Positions 8,447-16,911 of a stretch of DNA of 64,000 nt are shown here, piece after piece. Each line of letters starts with the position of its first letter. Positions within the stretch are counted from its first letter, which is position 1. The notes under the pieces were generated by a model. It ran no database searches. It worked only from the letters and a program-made list of their open reading frames with translations, and had not been told where the DNA came from. The position numbers and the translations under genes are program-made. Source of the DNA: Amazonocrinis nigriterrae CENA67 (GTDB lineage Bacteria; Cyanobacteriota; Cyanobacteriia; Cyanobacteriales; Nostocaceae); assembly GCF_016056305.1 (NCBI RefSeq), contig NZ_JAECZC010000018.1, positions 44,041 through 108,040 on the forward strand. The letters are read 5' to 3'.

Positions 8447-9204
8447 AATGTAACGGTCATAGCTTGAGCTAGATGATCAGAAACTTCGCGGCAATATTTG
8501 TTATACAAAGATGATGTGCGAAAGTCTTCGCCACGGGGATAGGGAGCAGCAATTTCGACATCTGCTACTATACGTCCAGGACTTGTTCCCATTACCAGCA
8601 CTCTGTTTGACAAGTACACTGCTTCGTAAATATTGTGGGTTACAAAAACCACTGTCCAACTATGTTGACGCCATAAATCAAGTAAGTCACTGTTGAGTTT
8701 GCTGCGAGTAATTTCATCCAATGCCCCAAATGGTTCATCCATCAGCAGCACATTCGGCTGAGTGACTAATGCCCTAGCAATTGATACCCGCATTTTCATT
8801 CCACCTGATAACTCGCGGGGATAGCTATGTTCAAAACCTACTAATCTTACAAGTGCTAGTGCCTGCTGCACTAATTTTTGGCTATCTTTTTGGGCAATTC
8901 CTGCTAATTTTAGCGGTAGGCGGACATTTTCTTCGACATTCGCCCAAGGCATCAGTGCAGCATCTTGGAAAACAAAAGCGAGTTTTCGTGCTTGCTGAGT
9001 TATACCCCAGTCAATATTGCCAGAACTAATCTGTCCTAGCCCCGCAATTAGCCGCAATACTGTACTTTTACCACACCCCGAAGCACCAACTAAACTAACA
9101 AATTGAGACTCTCGAATTACTAAATTCAAGTCTTGCAAGGCAACTTTGCCATTGGTGTAGACCTTGCTAATTTGACTGAGTGTAATTACACTACGGTTAC
9201 TCAT
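8443..9204 (-). CDS. ABC transporter ATP-binding protein, NitT/TauT/SsuB type
   Basis: A 253-residue nucleotide-binding subunit. Walker A is GASGCGKST (about 37-45), the Q-loop is FVFQDAALMPW, the signature LSGGMKMRVSIARAL and Walker B NVLLMDEPFGALDE, with the switch histidine in VFVTHN. It powers the permease encoded just downstream. A 314-base spacer containing repeats separates it from the upstream binding-protein gene, longer than usual within such operons. The start ATG (MSNRSVITL) is preceded by GGAGT. Confidence 0.93.
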   Translation of the reverse strand: MSNRSVITLSQISKVYTNGKVALQDLNLVIRESQFVSLVGASGCGKSTVLRLIAGLGQISSGNIDWGITQQARKLAFVFQDAALMPWANVEENVRLPLKLAGIAQKDSQKLVQQALALVRLVGFEHSYPRELSGGMKMRVSIARALVTQPNVLLMDEPFGALDEITRSKLNSDLLDLWRQHSWTVVFVTHNIYEAVYLSNRVLVMGTSPGRIVADVEIAAPYPRGEDFRTSSLYNKYCREVSDHLAQAMTVTL

Positions 9205-9518
9205 TAGGGAACTCCAAAAAAATAAATTATCCCGGTTGAAGTTGTTTACTGATGAATGATGAATGATAACTGTGAACAGTGGGATTTTTTTATTTGTCAG
9301 TCCCTTAGAAGCTATTTATAAATACAAGATTCAGTTAACTATGTACATTAGAAAACATGAATAACCTTTGTGTCTTCGTGTCTTTTGTGGTTATTTAATT
9401 TTTACCACCAAGGCACTAAGACACAAAGTATTTTCAAGTCAGCCGTCATGAACTACGTACACTAGAAAGCATGGAAATATTTTTCCCCGACTCCCGACTC
9501 CCAACTCCCTTTTTCAAG
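9205..9518. other. Spacer between binding-protein and ATPase genes
   Basis: The spacer holds the hairpin repeat at 9366-9428. It also holds two similar short segments (AGTTAACTATGTACATTAGAAA, near 9334, broken here after 20 bases: CTATGTACATTAGAAA; and TGAACTACGTACACTAGAAA, near 9450). The part near 9226-9272 (GGTTGAAGTTGTT, then TAACTGTGAACAG) resembles the spacer near 22122-22160. No gene was seen. Confidence 0.55.
9366..9428. repeat. Hairpin repeat, CTTTGTGTCTT...AAGACACAAAG
   Basis: Perfect 11-base outer arms (9366-9376 and 9418-9428) enclose partly complementary sequence (GTGTCTTTTGTGGT against ACCACCAAGGCAC). It is a MITE-like dispersed element of a type common between cyanobacterial genes. 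It lies inside the transporter gene cluster. Confidence 0.7.
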
Positions 9519-10619
9519 TTAGGATTTGTAATAATTTACTCCTTTATTCACAAATTGCAAGGTGAAGGCATCTTTGTAGTTGATATTGCCTTCAACAACA
9601 CCTGCTTTCACCAAGTTGTCATAGAACGATCGCCAGCGTTCTTCTGTCATTGCACCTATGCCCAGTTGTTGAGCTTCACCTCCAGTAATTACGGCATTTT
9701 GTTTTAGCTTCTCTAGGCTAAAGTTTAACTGCTCATCGGTCATATCTGGATTATCTTTTTTGATCAGGTTATTACCTGGAACTGGGTCTTCAAGGTAGCT
9801 ATACCAGCCTTTAATTGAAGCATCAACAAATCTTTGTACTAAATCTGGGTTACGTTCTACGAGTTTTTTTGTTGTTTCAATCGTAAAACCATAAGCATTG
9901 TAACCATAATCTGCTAATAGAATTGATACTGGTTCAAATCCTCCTTTCTTTTTAATCTCGAAAGGTTCTGCTGTTAAAAGACCTTGTTGAATAATATTTT
10001 TATCCTTGAGAAATGGTTGAACATCAAAGTTATAAGGGCGCTTTTGGTCGTCTGTAAAACCGTACTTTGCTTTCAAAAATGGCCAATAGGTAGCTTCACC
10101 ACCAGAACCAACTAAAATTGGCTTGCCTTTGAGTTTCTCTAAAGAGTCGTTCCCCGTACCTGGATGAGCAATTAAAACTTGGGGGTCTTTTTGGAATGTA
10201 GCAGCGACTGTGATCATGGGAACACCATCTTTCAAGGCGCTAATGGCATCGCCACTATGACCCATGATCAAATCAACAGATCCTCCCATTAATAATAAGG
10301 TGTAATTACCTCTAGGGCCACCAGGTTTAATGGTGACATCTAAACCGTGGTCTCTATAAATACCCGTAGCTACAGCCTGGTAAAAACCGCCATACTCCGC
10401 TTCCGCTACCCAATGGATGCTAAAAATTACTTTGTCTAGTTTGCCGTTGCTTCTAAAGTCAGATGCGGGAGTTACTGTTGATATTTTGTTTTCGTTTGTA
10501 CAAGCTGCTAGGATTCCAGTACCTAGTGCAAGTGAACTATATTGTAGGAATTTTCGGCGATTTATGCCATAGATTCGCTTCCTAGAGTCATATAGGTGAC
10601 TTAATCTTATGCCTCTCAT
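9519..10619 (-). CDS. ABC substrate-binding Tat lipoprotein, NMT1/THI5-like (copy 1)
   Basis: A 366-residue periplasmic binding protein. The N-terminus has a twin-arginine signal (RRKFLQYSSLALGTG) and a lipobox ending LAAC (cysteine near residue 40), so export is probably folded via Tat with lipid anchoring. The mature domain has the NMT1/THI5-like pattern WVAEAEYGGFYQAVATGIY, DHGLDVTIKPGGP and later KGKPILVGSGGEATYWP. The family binds pyrimidine-like or NitT/TauT-class ligands. It heads the operon with the ATPase, permease and Rieske genes. A close paralogue lies at 14980-16035, 4.4 kb away. A pyrimidine or thiamine-precursor ligand is inferred from family and the nearby uracil-degradation genes. 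Confidence 0.88.
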   Translation of the reverse strand: MRGIRLSHLYDSRKRIYGINRRKFLQYSSLALGTGILAACTNENKISTVTPASDFRSNGKLDKVIFSIHWVAEAEYGGFYQAVATGIYRDHGLDVTIKPGGPRGNYTLLLMGGSVDLIMGHSGDAISALKDGVPMITVAATFQKDPQVLIAHPGTGNDSLEKLKGKPILVGSGGEATYWPFLKAKYGFTDDQKRPYNFDVQPFLKDKNIIQQGLLTAEPFEIKKKGGFEPVSILLADYGYNAYGFTIETTKKLVERNPDLVQRFVDASIKGWYSYLEDPVPGNNLIKKDNPDMTDEQLNFSLEKLKQNAVITGGEAQQLGIGAMTEERWRSFYDNLVKAGVVEGNINYKDAFTLQFVNKGVNYYKS

Positions 10620-10864
10620 TTTTAATAAATAAGTATTTAAATATACTCAATAATATTATTGAGTTTATAGTATAAGATTATCATAACCGCCGAGGTTTTA
10701 TTTTCATAATTTAGCTCAGGTGGATTGATAATTTACTGAAGTAGAAGGCAGGAGGGAAAAGCCCCAACAGAGCGCGAGTTTCTCTAGTTGGCATTTTACA
10801 TTTAATTATGTTTGCCTACTTCAAAATATAATTACCTAAATATAAAAAAATTATATAAAAAACA

Positions 10865-12874
10865 ATGAGCTTCTGTATAAATCCTCACTGCCCAAACCCT
10901 CAAAATCATAACTCTACATTGTTTTGTCAGAGTTGTGGATCTGAATTGCTGCTTGAAGGGCGTTACCGGGTCATTGGCGTGCTAGGAGGTGGCGGCTTTG
11001 GCAAGACTTATGAGGTAATAGAACGCACTAATACAACAAAGGTTCTCAAGGTTCTCTTACACAGTAACTCCAAGGCGGTATCGCTATTTCAACAAGAAGC
11101 TCAAGTCTTAACTCAGCTAGATAATCCAGGAATTCCCAAGGGTACAGGATACTTTACCTTTTTCCCTAAAAATAGTCAGGAGCCTCTGCACTGCTTGGTA
11201 ATGGAGAAAATTGAAGGGCTAAATCTTGAGCAATATTTGCAACAGCGCAGTAATCGCCCCATAAATCAAGAGTTAGCGCTTGAATGGCTAATCGAATTAT
11301 TTACCATTCTGCATCAAGTGCATCAGCAGAATTTTTTCCATCGGGATATTAAGCCGTCCAATATTATGCTGAAAGCAGATGGACAACTAGTATTAATTGA
11401 CTTTGGGGCAGCCAGGGAAGTTACGCAGACTTATATGCTCAAACAAGCTGCTGGGCAGGTGACAGGTATAAATTCGCCAGGTTTCACACCACCAGAACAA
11501 CTCAATGGTCAAGCGGTTTTAACATCAGATTTTTTTGCTATCGGTCGCACTTTTGTTTACTTATTGACTGGTAAGAACCCGAACGACCCGGATATTTATG
11601 ATATCAATAATGATGAAGTACGATGGCGTAATTATGCTCCTGAAATTTCGCCGTTGTTAGCAGATTTAATTGATGATTTAATCAAGCGATCGCCTAGTCA
11701 ACGCCCCCAAAGTACTAATGTAATTTTGCAACGGTTAGCAGAGATTGAACGCGCCTTGAAAGCGCAAGGTAAATCGAAGCCTCCAAAAAATTCATCACCA
11801 TACAGACCACGTTCTTTTACCCGTAATTCCATTGGCTGGAATTTTGGCACTAGATCCACTTTGATGGTCGGAGTAGCTTCTGCGATCGCTGCTGGTGCTG
11901 TGCTTCTATTGCTAATTCCTAATTTATCCAACTTTAGCTGGATTTCTTTAGTCAAGCCTGACCCAGCAGAAAAATGGGCAAAAAATCTCACTTTGGTGAA
12001 TACGCTAACTGGTCATTCTGAGGCAGTTTCATCTGTAGCGATCGCACCAGATGGACAAACCATCGCCAGCGCCAGCCATGACCGGACAATCAAGTTATGG
12101 AATCCCCAAACTGGCAAATTAATCCGCACTATTTACGGGCATTCCCTGCCAGTTTTATCAGTTGCCATCAGCCCCGATAGTCAAAGCCTCACCAGCGGGA
12201 GTCTAGATGAGACAATTAAGCAGTGGAATCTCAGTAATGGACAACAGATACGCAGTATCAAAGCCGATGGCTATGTAGCTTGGAATAATGCCATCGCCAT
12301 TACTTCCGATAATCAAATTATTGCCACTGGTAGCGCAGATAAGACTGTTAGATTATGGAACTATACCACAGGTCAGCGGCTACGCACCCTTTACGGGCAT
12401 TCACTGCCAGTTTTATCAGTGGCTATTAGTCCCAATGGACAGACCCTTGCTAGCGGTAGTACAGATAAAACCATCCGAGTGTGGGATATCCGCACTGGTC
12501 AACAACTTTATACTCTACCCCAACATACAAGTTGGGTGACTTGCCTAGCCATCAGTCCTGATAATCGCATCCTTGCCAGCGGCAGTCTTGACAAAACGAT
12601 TAAGTTGTGGGATTTAAACACAGGTAAATTGCTTCGCACACTGGAGGGGCATTCATACTCAGTTTTAGCGATCGCTATTAGCCCCGATGCGAAAATTCTC
12701 GCCAGTGGCGGCTTGGATGGAGAAATTCGGCTGTGGAATCTAGAAACGGGAAAACTAATACATAAGATTTCTGCCCATACCAAGCAAGTTGTTTCCCTAG
12801 CTATCAGCCAAGATAGACAGACCCTTGTCAGCGGTAGTGCAGACGACACCATCAAAGTTTGGCGATCGCCTTAA
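10865..12874 (+). CDS. Ser/Thr protein kinase with zinc ribbon and seven WD40 repeats
   Basis: A 669-residue multidomain protein. Four cysteines (4, 9, 21, 24) form a short zinc ribbon. The kinase domain (about 32-295) has GGGGFGKTYEV, the catalytic HRDIKPSNIM and DFGAAREV. A single membrane helix (about 331-352, VASAIAAGAVLLLLI) splits it from a seven-blade propeller: seven WD units from about 373 to 669, each ending in a form of IKLW or VRLW. The kinase would be cytoplasmic and the propeller on the other side of the membrane. This is a well-known cyanobacterial kinase layout; its targets are unknown. It is divergent from the transporter operon, with a 245-base AT-rich gap between them. Confidence 0.95.
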   Translation: MSFCINPHCPNPQNHNSTLFCQSCGSELLLEGRYRVIGVLGGGGFGKTYEVIERTNTTKVLKVLLHSNSKAVSLFQQEAQVLTQLDNPGIPKGTGYFTFFPKNSQEPLHCLVMEKIEGLNLEQYLQQRSNRPINQELALEWLIELFTILHQVHQQNFFHRDIKPSNIMLKADGQLVLIDFGAAREVTQTYMLKQAAGQVTGINSPGFTPPEQLNGQAVLTSDFFAIGRTFVYLLTGKNPNDPDIYDINNDEVRWRNYAPEISPLLADLIDDLIKRSPSQRPQSTNVILQRLAEIERALKAQGKSKPPKNSSPYRPRSFTRNSIGWNFGTRSTLMVGVASAIAAGAVLLLLIPNLSNFSWISLVKPDPAEKWAKNLTLVNTLTGHSEAVSSVAIAPDGQTIASASHDRTIKLWNPQTGKLIRTIYGHSLPVLSVAISPDSQSLTSGSLDETIKQWNLSNGQQIRSIKADGYVAWNNAIAITSDNQIIATGSADKTVRLWNYTTGQRLRTLYGHSLPVLSVAISPNGQTLASGSTDKTIRVWDIRTGQQLYTLPQHTSWVTCLAISPDNRILASGSLDKTIKLWDLNTGKLLRTLEGHSYSVLAIAISPDAKILASGGLDGEIRLWNLETGKLIHKISAHTKQVVSLAISQDRQTLVSGSADDTIKVWRSP

Positions 12875-12936
12875 TAAGTTAAGAGTTTGCAACAGATTCC
12901 TCGCACAAAGGTAACAGAGGCGATCGCTATTACTGT

Positions 12937-13010
12937 TATAGCCGTGGTCATATGTGTTAGGACACTGCTGATTCCTCAAAGCCTTGAAATAACTGGGTTT
13001 TTACTCAGCA
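12937..13010 (+). repeat. Dispersed 75-bp repeat, copy 1
   Basis: It starts TATAGCCGTGGTCA and continues ATGTGTTAGGACA, TGATT, TCAAAGCC and AACTGGGTTT. It aligns without gaps to the reverse complement of 20500-20577. It is followed two bases later by a 41-bp hairpin element. Confidence 0.75.
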
Positions 13011-13012
13011 AC

Positions 13013-13053
13013 GCCACATGCTTCAAGTCGGCAAAGCCGCCCAACGCAGTGGC
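13013..13053 (+). repeat. 41-bp covarying hairpin element, copy 1
   Basis: Ends GCCAC and GTGGC pair. Conserved inner blocks are TGCTTCAA and CAACGCA, and the centre GTCGGC-AAA-GCCG forms a second stem. Four copies in the window are each exactly 41 bases long. Confidence 0.75.
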
Positions 13054-13190
13054 TCCTCAGCACTCAGCACTCAGCACTTTGCTATACAAATTCTTTCACC
13101 CCTACTCTCCTGCACCGAAAGCACCTCTGCTCCCCAAGCCTTACCGACTCGGCTAAAATAATGAAACAGCACAAAGCAGGTGTAATTATC

Positions 13191-13430
13191 ATGCAGGCTA
13201 TTTTTTGGACTGTAGAAGAAGTTGCCCAAAGAGCTAAACTCTTTTACGACAATGGCATTCGTCAACAAGTGGAGTGTGACGATAACATTGGCAAGATGAT
13301 AGTTATTGATGCAAAAACCGGCGAATACGGAATTGATAAAACTGGTGTAGAAACAGCATTAAAGTTAAAGCAGAAAAAACCAAATGCCAGATTATTTACG
13401 ATGCGGATTGGTTATAAGGATATCAGCTAG
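13191..13430 (+). CDS. Small conserved-looking protein, function unknown
   Basis: A 79-residue acidic and basic mixed protein starting MQAIFWTVEEVAQRAK; the ATG at 13191 is preceded by AGCAGG. A start ten codons upstream (13161) is possible. The core DNIGKMIVIDAKTGEYGID and the end NARLFTMRIGY resemble a group of small cyanobacterial proteins often encoded beside a possible partner in antitoxin-like pairs. No intact partner is visible in the 130 bases downstream. I cannot assign a function. Confidence 0.6.
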   Translation: MQAIFWTVEEVAQRAKLFYDNGIRQQVECDDNIGKMIVIDAKTGEYGIDKTGVETALKLKQKKPNARLFTMRIGYKDIS

Positions 13431-13576
13431 AGATTAATTTTGAAGACAATGGTTTAGTTTCGTTAGAAAAAATCTCACCCTCGATTTCATAGATTTAAGA
13501 TGAGGAGCGAGCGCATTTTCCAAATGGATAATTAGGGTGTTTGTCCTAGCTTCTAAAACAGATGGGGAAAACCTTT

Positions 13577-14179
13577 ATGCCTTATAGTAAATTTACTCTG
13601 AGTAAAGCTGTAGAAGATTTTCAACTGACGATTGTTGAAGGCGATCGCTTTTTACCAGAGATTTCCCCAGTCAATCCAACTTCTTTGCTCAAAGATACCT
13701 TGAAAGAAACCCTACCTTGGGCAGTTGCAGTGGGTAGTGAAAAAGCCCGTTCTGAAGGCATTATCAATCCAGTCTTATTAGAAGTAAAACGTCAGCTTCA
13801 TGGACAAATTAGCGTCTTTTCTGGTGAAGAGTTCAATGTGCAGCCAGAGGTTGATTTGACTGGTTATGTGGATTTTCTCATTAGTCGCTCTTCAGAACAA
13901 TTATATATTAAAGCGCCAGCGGTGGTTTTGGTGGAAGCGAAGAAAGAAGACCTCAAACCAGCACTGGGACAATGTTTAGCCGAGATGGTGGCAGCACAAC
14001 GCTTTAATCAACAGAAGCAGCAACCGATTACCACGATTTTCGGAACGGTGACAAGCGGTACAGTTTGGCGGTTTCTCCAACTAGAAGAGCAAACTGTGAC
14101 GATTGACTTGAATGATTATCCACTACCACCAATTGAGCAAATTTTGGGCTTTCTGGTTTGGATGGTGCAGAATGGCTGA
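13577..14179 (+). CDS. Conserved protein with PD-(D/E)XK-like nuclease motif
   Basis: A 200-residue soluble protein, starting MPYSKFTLSKA; a GTG/ATG five codons upstream is less likely. Residues Glu60, Asp99 (GYVDFLIS) and Glu120-Ala-Lys122 (VVLVEAKKED) are spaced like the catalytic acids and lysine of the PD-(D/E)XK nuclease fold, followed by a glutamine (GQC, 132). The C-terminus (TVTSGTVWRFLQLE, DLNDYPLPPIEQILGFLVWM) is strongly patterned and probably conserved. Similar stand-alone proteins are common in cyanobacteria. No methyltransferase or restriction partner is adjacent, so a DNA-cleavage role is inference only. Confidence 0.7.
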   Translation: MPYSKFTLSKAVEDFQLTIVEGDRFLPEISPVNPTSLLKDTLKETLPWAVAVGSEKARSEGIINPVLLEVKRQLHGQISVFSGEEFNVQPEVDLTGYVDFLISRSSEQLYIKAPAVVLVEAKKEDLKPALGQCLAEMVAAQRFNQQKQQPITTIFGTVTSGTVWRFLQLEEQTVTIDLNDYPLPPIEQILGFLVWMVQNG

Positions 14180-14243
14180 TGAAGGCGATATTGCTTTTTT
14201 GCTTGGTGTGATAGGTTTGAATTGAATTGGAGCAAATTTCACT

Positions 14244-14327
14244 ATGAAAGGAGTGACGGATAAATTAACGAATTATCAGCAAATTGTGCAGCTACGCTGG
14301 GTGCTCCGCGCCATCGCGCTTTGGTGA
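14244..14327 (+). pseudogene. Possible relic of a XisI-like gene, N-terminus only
   Basis: An ATG opens TDKLTNYQQIVQ, which resembles the N-terminus of XisI family proteins (DKLxxYQQIIQ). The match stops after about 16 codons, where GC-rich repeat-like DNA (GCTACGCTGGGTGCTCC) takes over, and the frame ends at 14325-14327. No XisH partner is seen. The assignment rests on a short match. Confidence 0.35.
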
Positions 14328-14372
14328 ATATGACTGTGATGAAAGATGAGTGTCGCTAAAGAACCCATTTAC

Positions 14373-14753
14373 CTAACTAAAAACAACTACCCCTGGATTG
14401 AAGTCAGGTGGAGGATCTGCGATCAGTACTTTAGTGAGGTCTGTGGACGGGGGAAATGTCTCAGCCCAAGCCTGTCCACCCCAGTCCCATTCTGTGTTGA
14501 TGTCATAGTTCACAGTACGTTGATTTTCCTGGCTTTCGGCTAGATCCATCAAGATACTAGTACTTTGAGCTTTCACGATCACATATTTATCCCTATCCGT
14601 TTCCTCCTCTCCGATAAAATATCCCCTCAACTCCTGTTGCAAAATCTTCCGCGCCTGGGAAATACGCTTGCAGACATTCTGATAGGAAATATCTTGTTGT
14701 TGGGCTATCTCTGGATAAGAAAGTTCTTGATAAATGCTGAATTCGGGGATGAT
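14373..14753 (-). pseudogene. 5'-truncated relic of a sigma-70-like gene
   Basis: Reading the minus strand from 14753, the frame encodes YQELSYPEIAQQQDISYQNV followed by CKRISQARKILQQEL. This is the helix-turn-helix (region 4 type) pattern of sigma-70-like proteins found in cyanobacteria. It continues to a stop at 14373. An in-frame TAA lies at 14754-14756, just upstream, and there is no region 2, so the 5' part is missing. The C-terminal stretch after the HTH looks intact. It is probably a decayed fragment. Confidence 0.55.
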
Positions 14754-14979
14754 TTAACAAATATGTAACGAATTATCAATAGTTTCAACTACCGATTCAT
14801 CAGCTTGATTTTTCGTTACTAAGCAAGGATCTTAAAGCCCCTCTTTGCGTCCAAGAGGGGTTGAAGAGAGGTTCATCGAACTCCTAGAAATAAGGCAGCT
14901 ATGCAGGAGGCAGAAGGAAAGAGGATTTGACTTGTTTGTTTCGCCCTTCCCGTAGGTGCGCCTGCGTTGGAGACTCACG

Positions 14980-16035
14980 TTAAAATGCTGTGCCTTTATT
15001 GACAAATTGCAATGTGAATGCATCTTTATAGTTAACATTAGGTTTGTAAATTCCCACATTCACCATACTGTCGAAGAACGATCGCCATCGTTCCTCACTC
15101 ATTGCTCCAATACCTTGTGTTTCCGCTGTTCCAGAAACAATAATTCCATATTCTTGCAACTTTTGAATCCCGTAGGCAATTTGCTCATCCGTCATCTCTG
15201 GATTAGCTTTTTTAATTAACTCATTGCCTGGTTGGGGATTCTTTAAATAGCTATACCAACCTTTGATAGATGCATCCACAAATCGCTGCACTAAATTGGG
15301 ATTTTTTTCTACTAGTTCTTTTTTGGTTTCTATAGTAGTCGAATATGGTTGATACCCATAATCTGCTAATAAAAATACTAATGGCTTAAACCCGCCCTGC
15401 TTTTCAATGGCAAAAGGTTCAGAGGTAATATAACCTTGTTGGACTGAGTTTTTGTCAGTCAAAAAAGGAGCAGGATTAAAGTTATAAGGGCGCTTTTGGT
15501 CGTCGGTAAAACCATACTTCGCTTTGATAACAGGCCAATAAGTGACATTGGCAGAAGCAGACACATAAATAGGCTTGCCTTTGAGGTCAGCCAAGGTTTT
15601 AATTGCTGTGTTGGGATGGGCGATGAGACATTGCGGATCTTTTTGAAAGATTGCCGCCACCGTGATTTTGGGAATTCCTTCTGTTATGGCGTTCACGGCA
15701 TCGACACCATGACCCATAAAAAAATCTACTGCACCCCCCATCAACAATTGAGTACCGCTAGGAACTTGGGGCCCGCCCATTTTGATACTGACATCAAGAC
15801 CATAGTCTTTATAGATACCAGTAGCAATAGCCTGGTAAAAACCACCATGTTCTGCTTCGGCAAACCAGTTTGTCCCGAAAGTGACTTTATCTAATTGAGA
15901 ACCAGCGGTTGGTGATTGATTGCTTTTACTACAAGCAGTAACAATGCTACTGCCCAGACAAAGGGCACCATACTGGATAAACTGACGACGACTAAAGGAA
16001 TGAATTGCTGTTGATGAGGGTAGTAACAGATTCAT
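14980..16035 (-). CDS. ABC substrate-binding Tat lipoprotein, NMT1/THI5-like (copy 2)
   Basis: A 351-residue paralogue of the protein at 9519-10619. It has a twin-arginine signal (SRRQFIQYGALCLG) and a lipobox ending VTAC, then WFAEAEHGGFYQAIATGIY, YGLDVSIKMGGPQ and KYGFTDDQKRPYNF, the last identical in both copies. Lengths and overall order agree, so they arose by duplication. No ATPase or permease lies beside this copy, so it may feed the importer at 7598-9204. It is 876 bases from the divergent URC1-like gene, with a TPR gene between. The ligand is unknown; a pyrimidine is plausible by context. Confidence 0.88.
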   Translation of the reverse strand: MNLLLPSSTAIHSFSRRQFIQYGALCLGSSIVTACSKSNQSPTAGSQLDKVTFGTNWFAEAEHGGFYQAIATGIYKDYGLDVSIKMGGPQVPSGTQLLMGGAVDFFMGHGVDAVNAITEGIPKITVAAIFQKDPQCLIAHPNTAIKTLADLKGKPIYVSASANVTYWPVIKAKYGFTDDQKRPYNFNPAPFLTDKNSVQQGYITSEPFAIEKQGGFKPLVFLLADYGYQPYSTTIETKKELVEKNPNLVQRFVDASIKGWYSYLKNPQPGNELIKKANPEMTDEQIAYGIQKLQEYGIIVSGTAETQGIGAMSEERWRSFFDSMVNVGIYKPNVNYKDAFTLQFVNKGTAF

Positions 16036-16153
16036 GAAAGAAGTCTCAAGGATAAAGGTTGAAGTGGAGACTTATCGGTACATGCATGGCTGACAAGTAG
16101 CAAAAAAATTAGGTTTTTCGGGTGGACTAATTCAATAGTTCATACTTCAACCT

Positions 16154-16624
16154 TTAGCTGAGTCTGAGTGTACATTCTAGAATTAATTTTTGGTTCACTA
16201 AGGAATAGGGTTGAATTTCTAAAGCGCGTTTAAAAGCTTTGATCGCTTGACTATACTGTCCCAGTGCGGCGTAACACAACCCCATACCGTGAAGTGCCCC
16301 GAAATGTACTGGATTAATCTGGATGACCATCTGACAATCTGCCAGAGATTGTTTATAATCACCCATACTGTAGTAGAGAAAAGCCCGCCGATTCCAGGCT
16401 TCAGCAAAATCTGGTTGTTCTTTGATCAGTTCTGTCAACATCTGTTCGGCTTCTGTCATTTCCCCAGCATCGAGTAATTTTTGACTTTGGTCGATTCTTT
16501 CGAGTCCGTAAATTCCCTTTTGCTGAAACCAAATCCGCCAGAGTTTCTTGGTTGCTTGCTCCCGGACTGTGGCATCCGGGTTTTTCAAGGCTTCAAGTAA
16601 AGAATTAATTGATAAAGAATCCAT
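16154..16624 (-). CDS. TPR-repeat protein
   Basis: A 156-residue protein with about three tetratricopeptide repeats: a degenerate one near residues 42-75, then AEAWNRRAFLYYSMGDYKQS (about 75-94) and HFGALHGMGLCYAALGQYSQ (about 109-128), each followed by an A-helix to B-helix pattern ending in NP or QP. The N-terminal 40 residues (LLEALKNPDATVREQATKKL) look like a HEAT-type helical pair. It probably serves as a protein-protein interaction module. No enzyme motif is seen. It shares the strand of the binding-protein gene 118 bases downstream, so linked expression is possible. Confidence 0.85.
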   Translation of the reverse strand: MDSLSINSLLEALKNPDATVREQATKKLWRIWFQQKGIYGLERIDQSQKLLDAGEMTEAEQMLTELIKEQPDFAEAWNRRAFLYYSMGDYKQSLADCQMVIQINPVHFGALHGMGLCYAALGQYSQAIKAFKRALEIQPYSLVNQKLILECTLRLS

Positions 16625-16911
16625 GAATTTGAGGTTAGTGATTGTATCTTTGTATCAAGGTATCAATTTTCGTACAAAATATACTATGTCTTTTTTAAAG
16701 TCCTCTTTAAAATTCTCTCATAATAATTGCGAGTTAAGCAATTGGTGTGTTATTTGTGGTATTAACCAATACTATTCATACAAGCCTAGATATACAGAGT
16801 TATCAGGGATCAAAACATTAGGATACCAAACTGGAGAAAACAAGAACTGACTATTGGTAGTTGACACATACGTAGTGACAAATAGTTCATAAAAACATTA
16901 CAAAAAAATCA

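Larger units (their letters stand above)
12875..13190. other. Repeat-rich spacer
   Basis: The spacer is almost entirely dispersed repeats: the 75-bp repeat (12937-13010), a 41-bp hairpin element (13013-13053), and ACTCAGC heptamers near 13058-13077. No gene is supported here. Confidence 0.65.

Noticed and set aside
16840-16911. NtcA site before URC1 (GTA...TAC)
   Set aside because: GTA and TAC near 16858-16872 are nine bases apart instead of the required eight, and no second element supports it.
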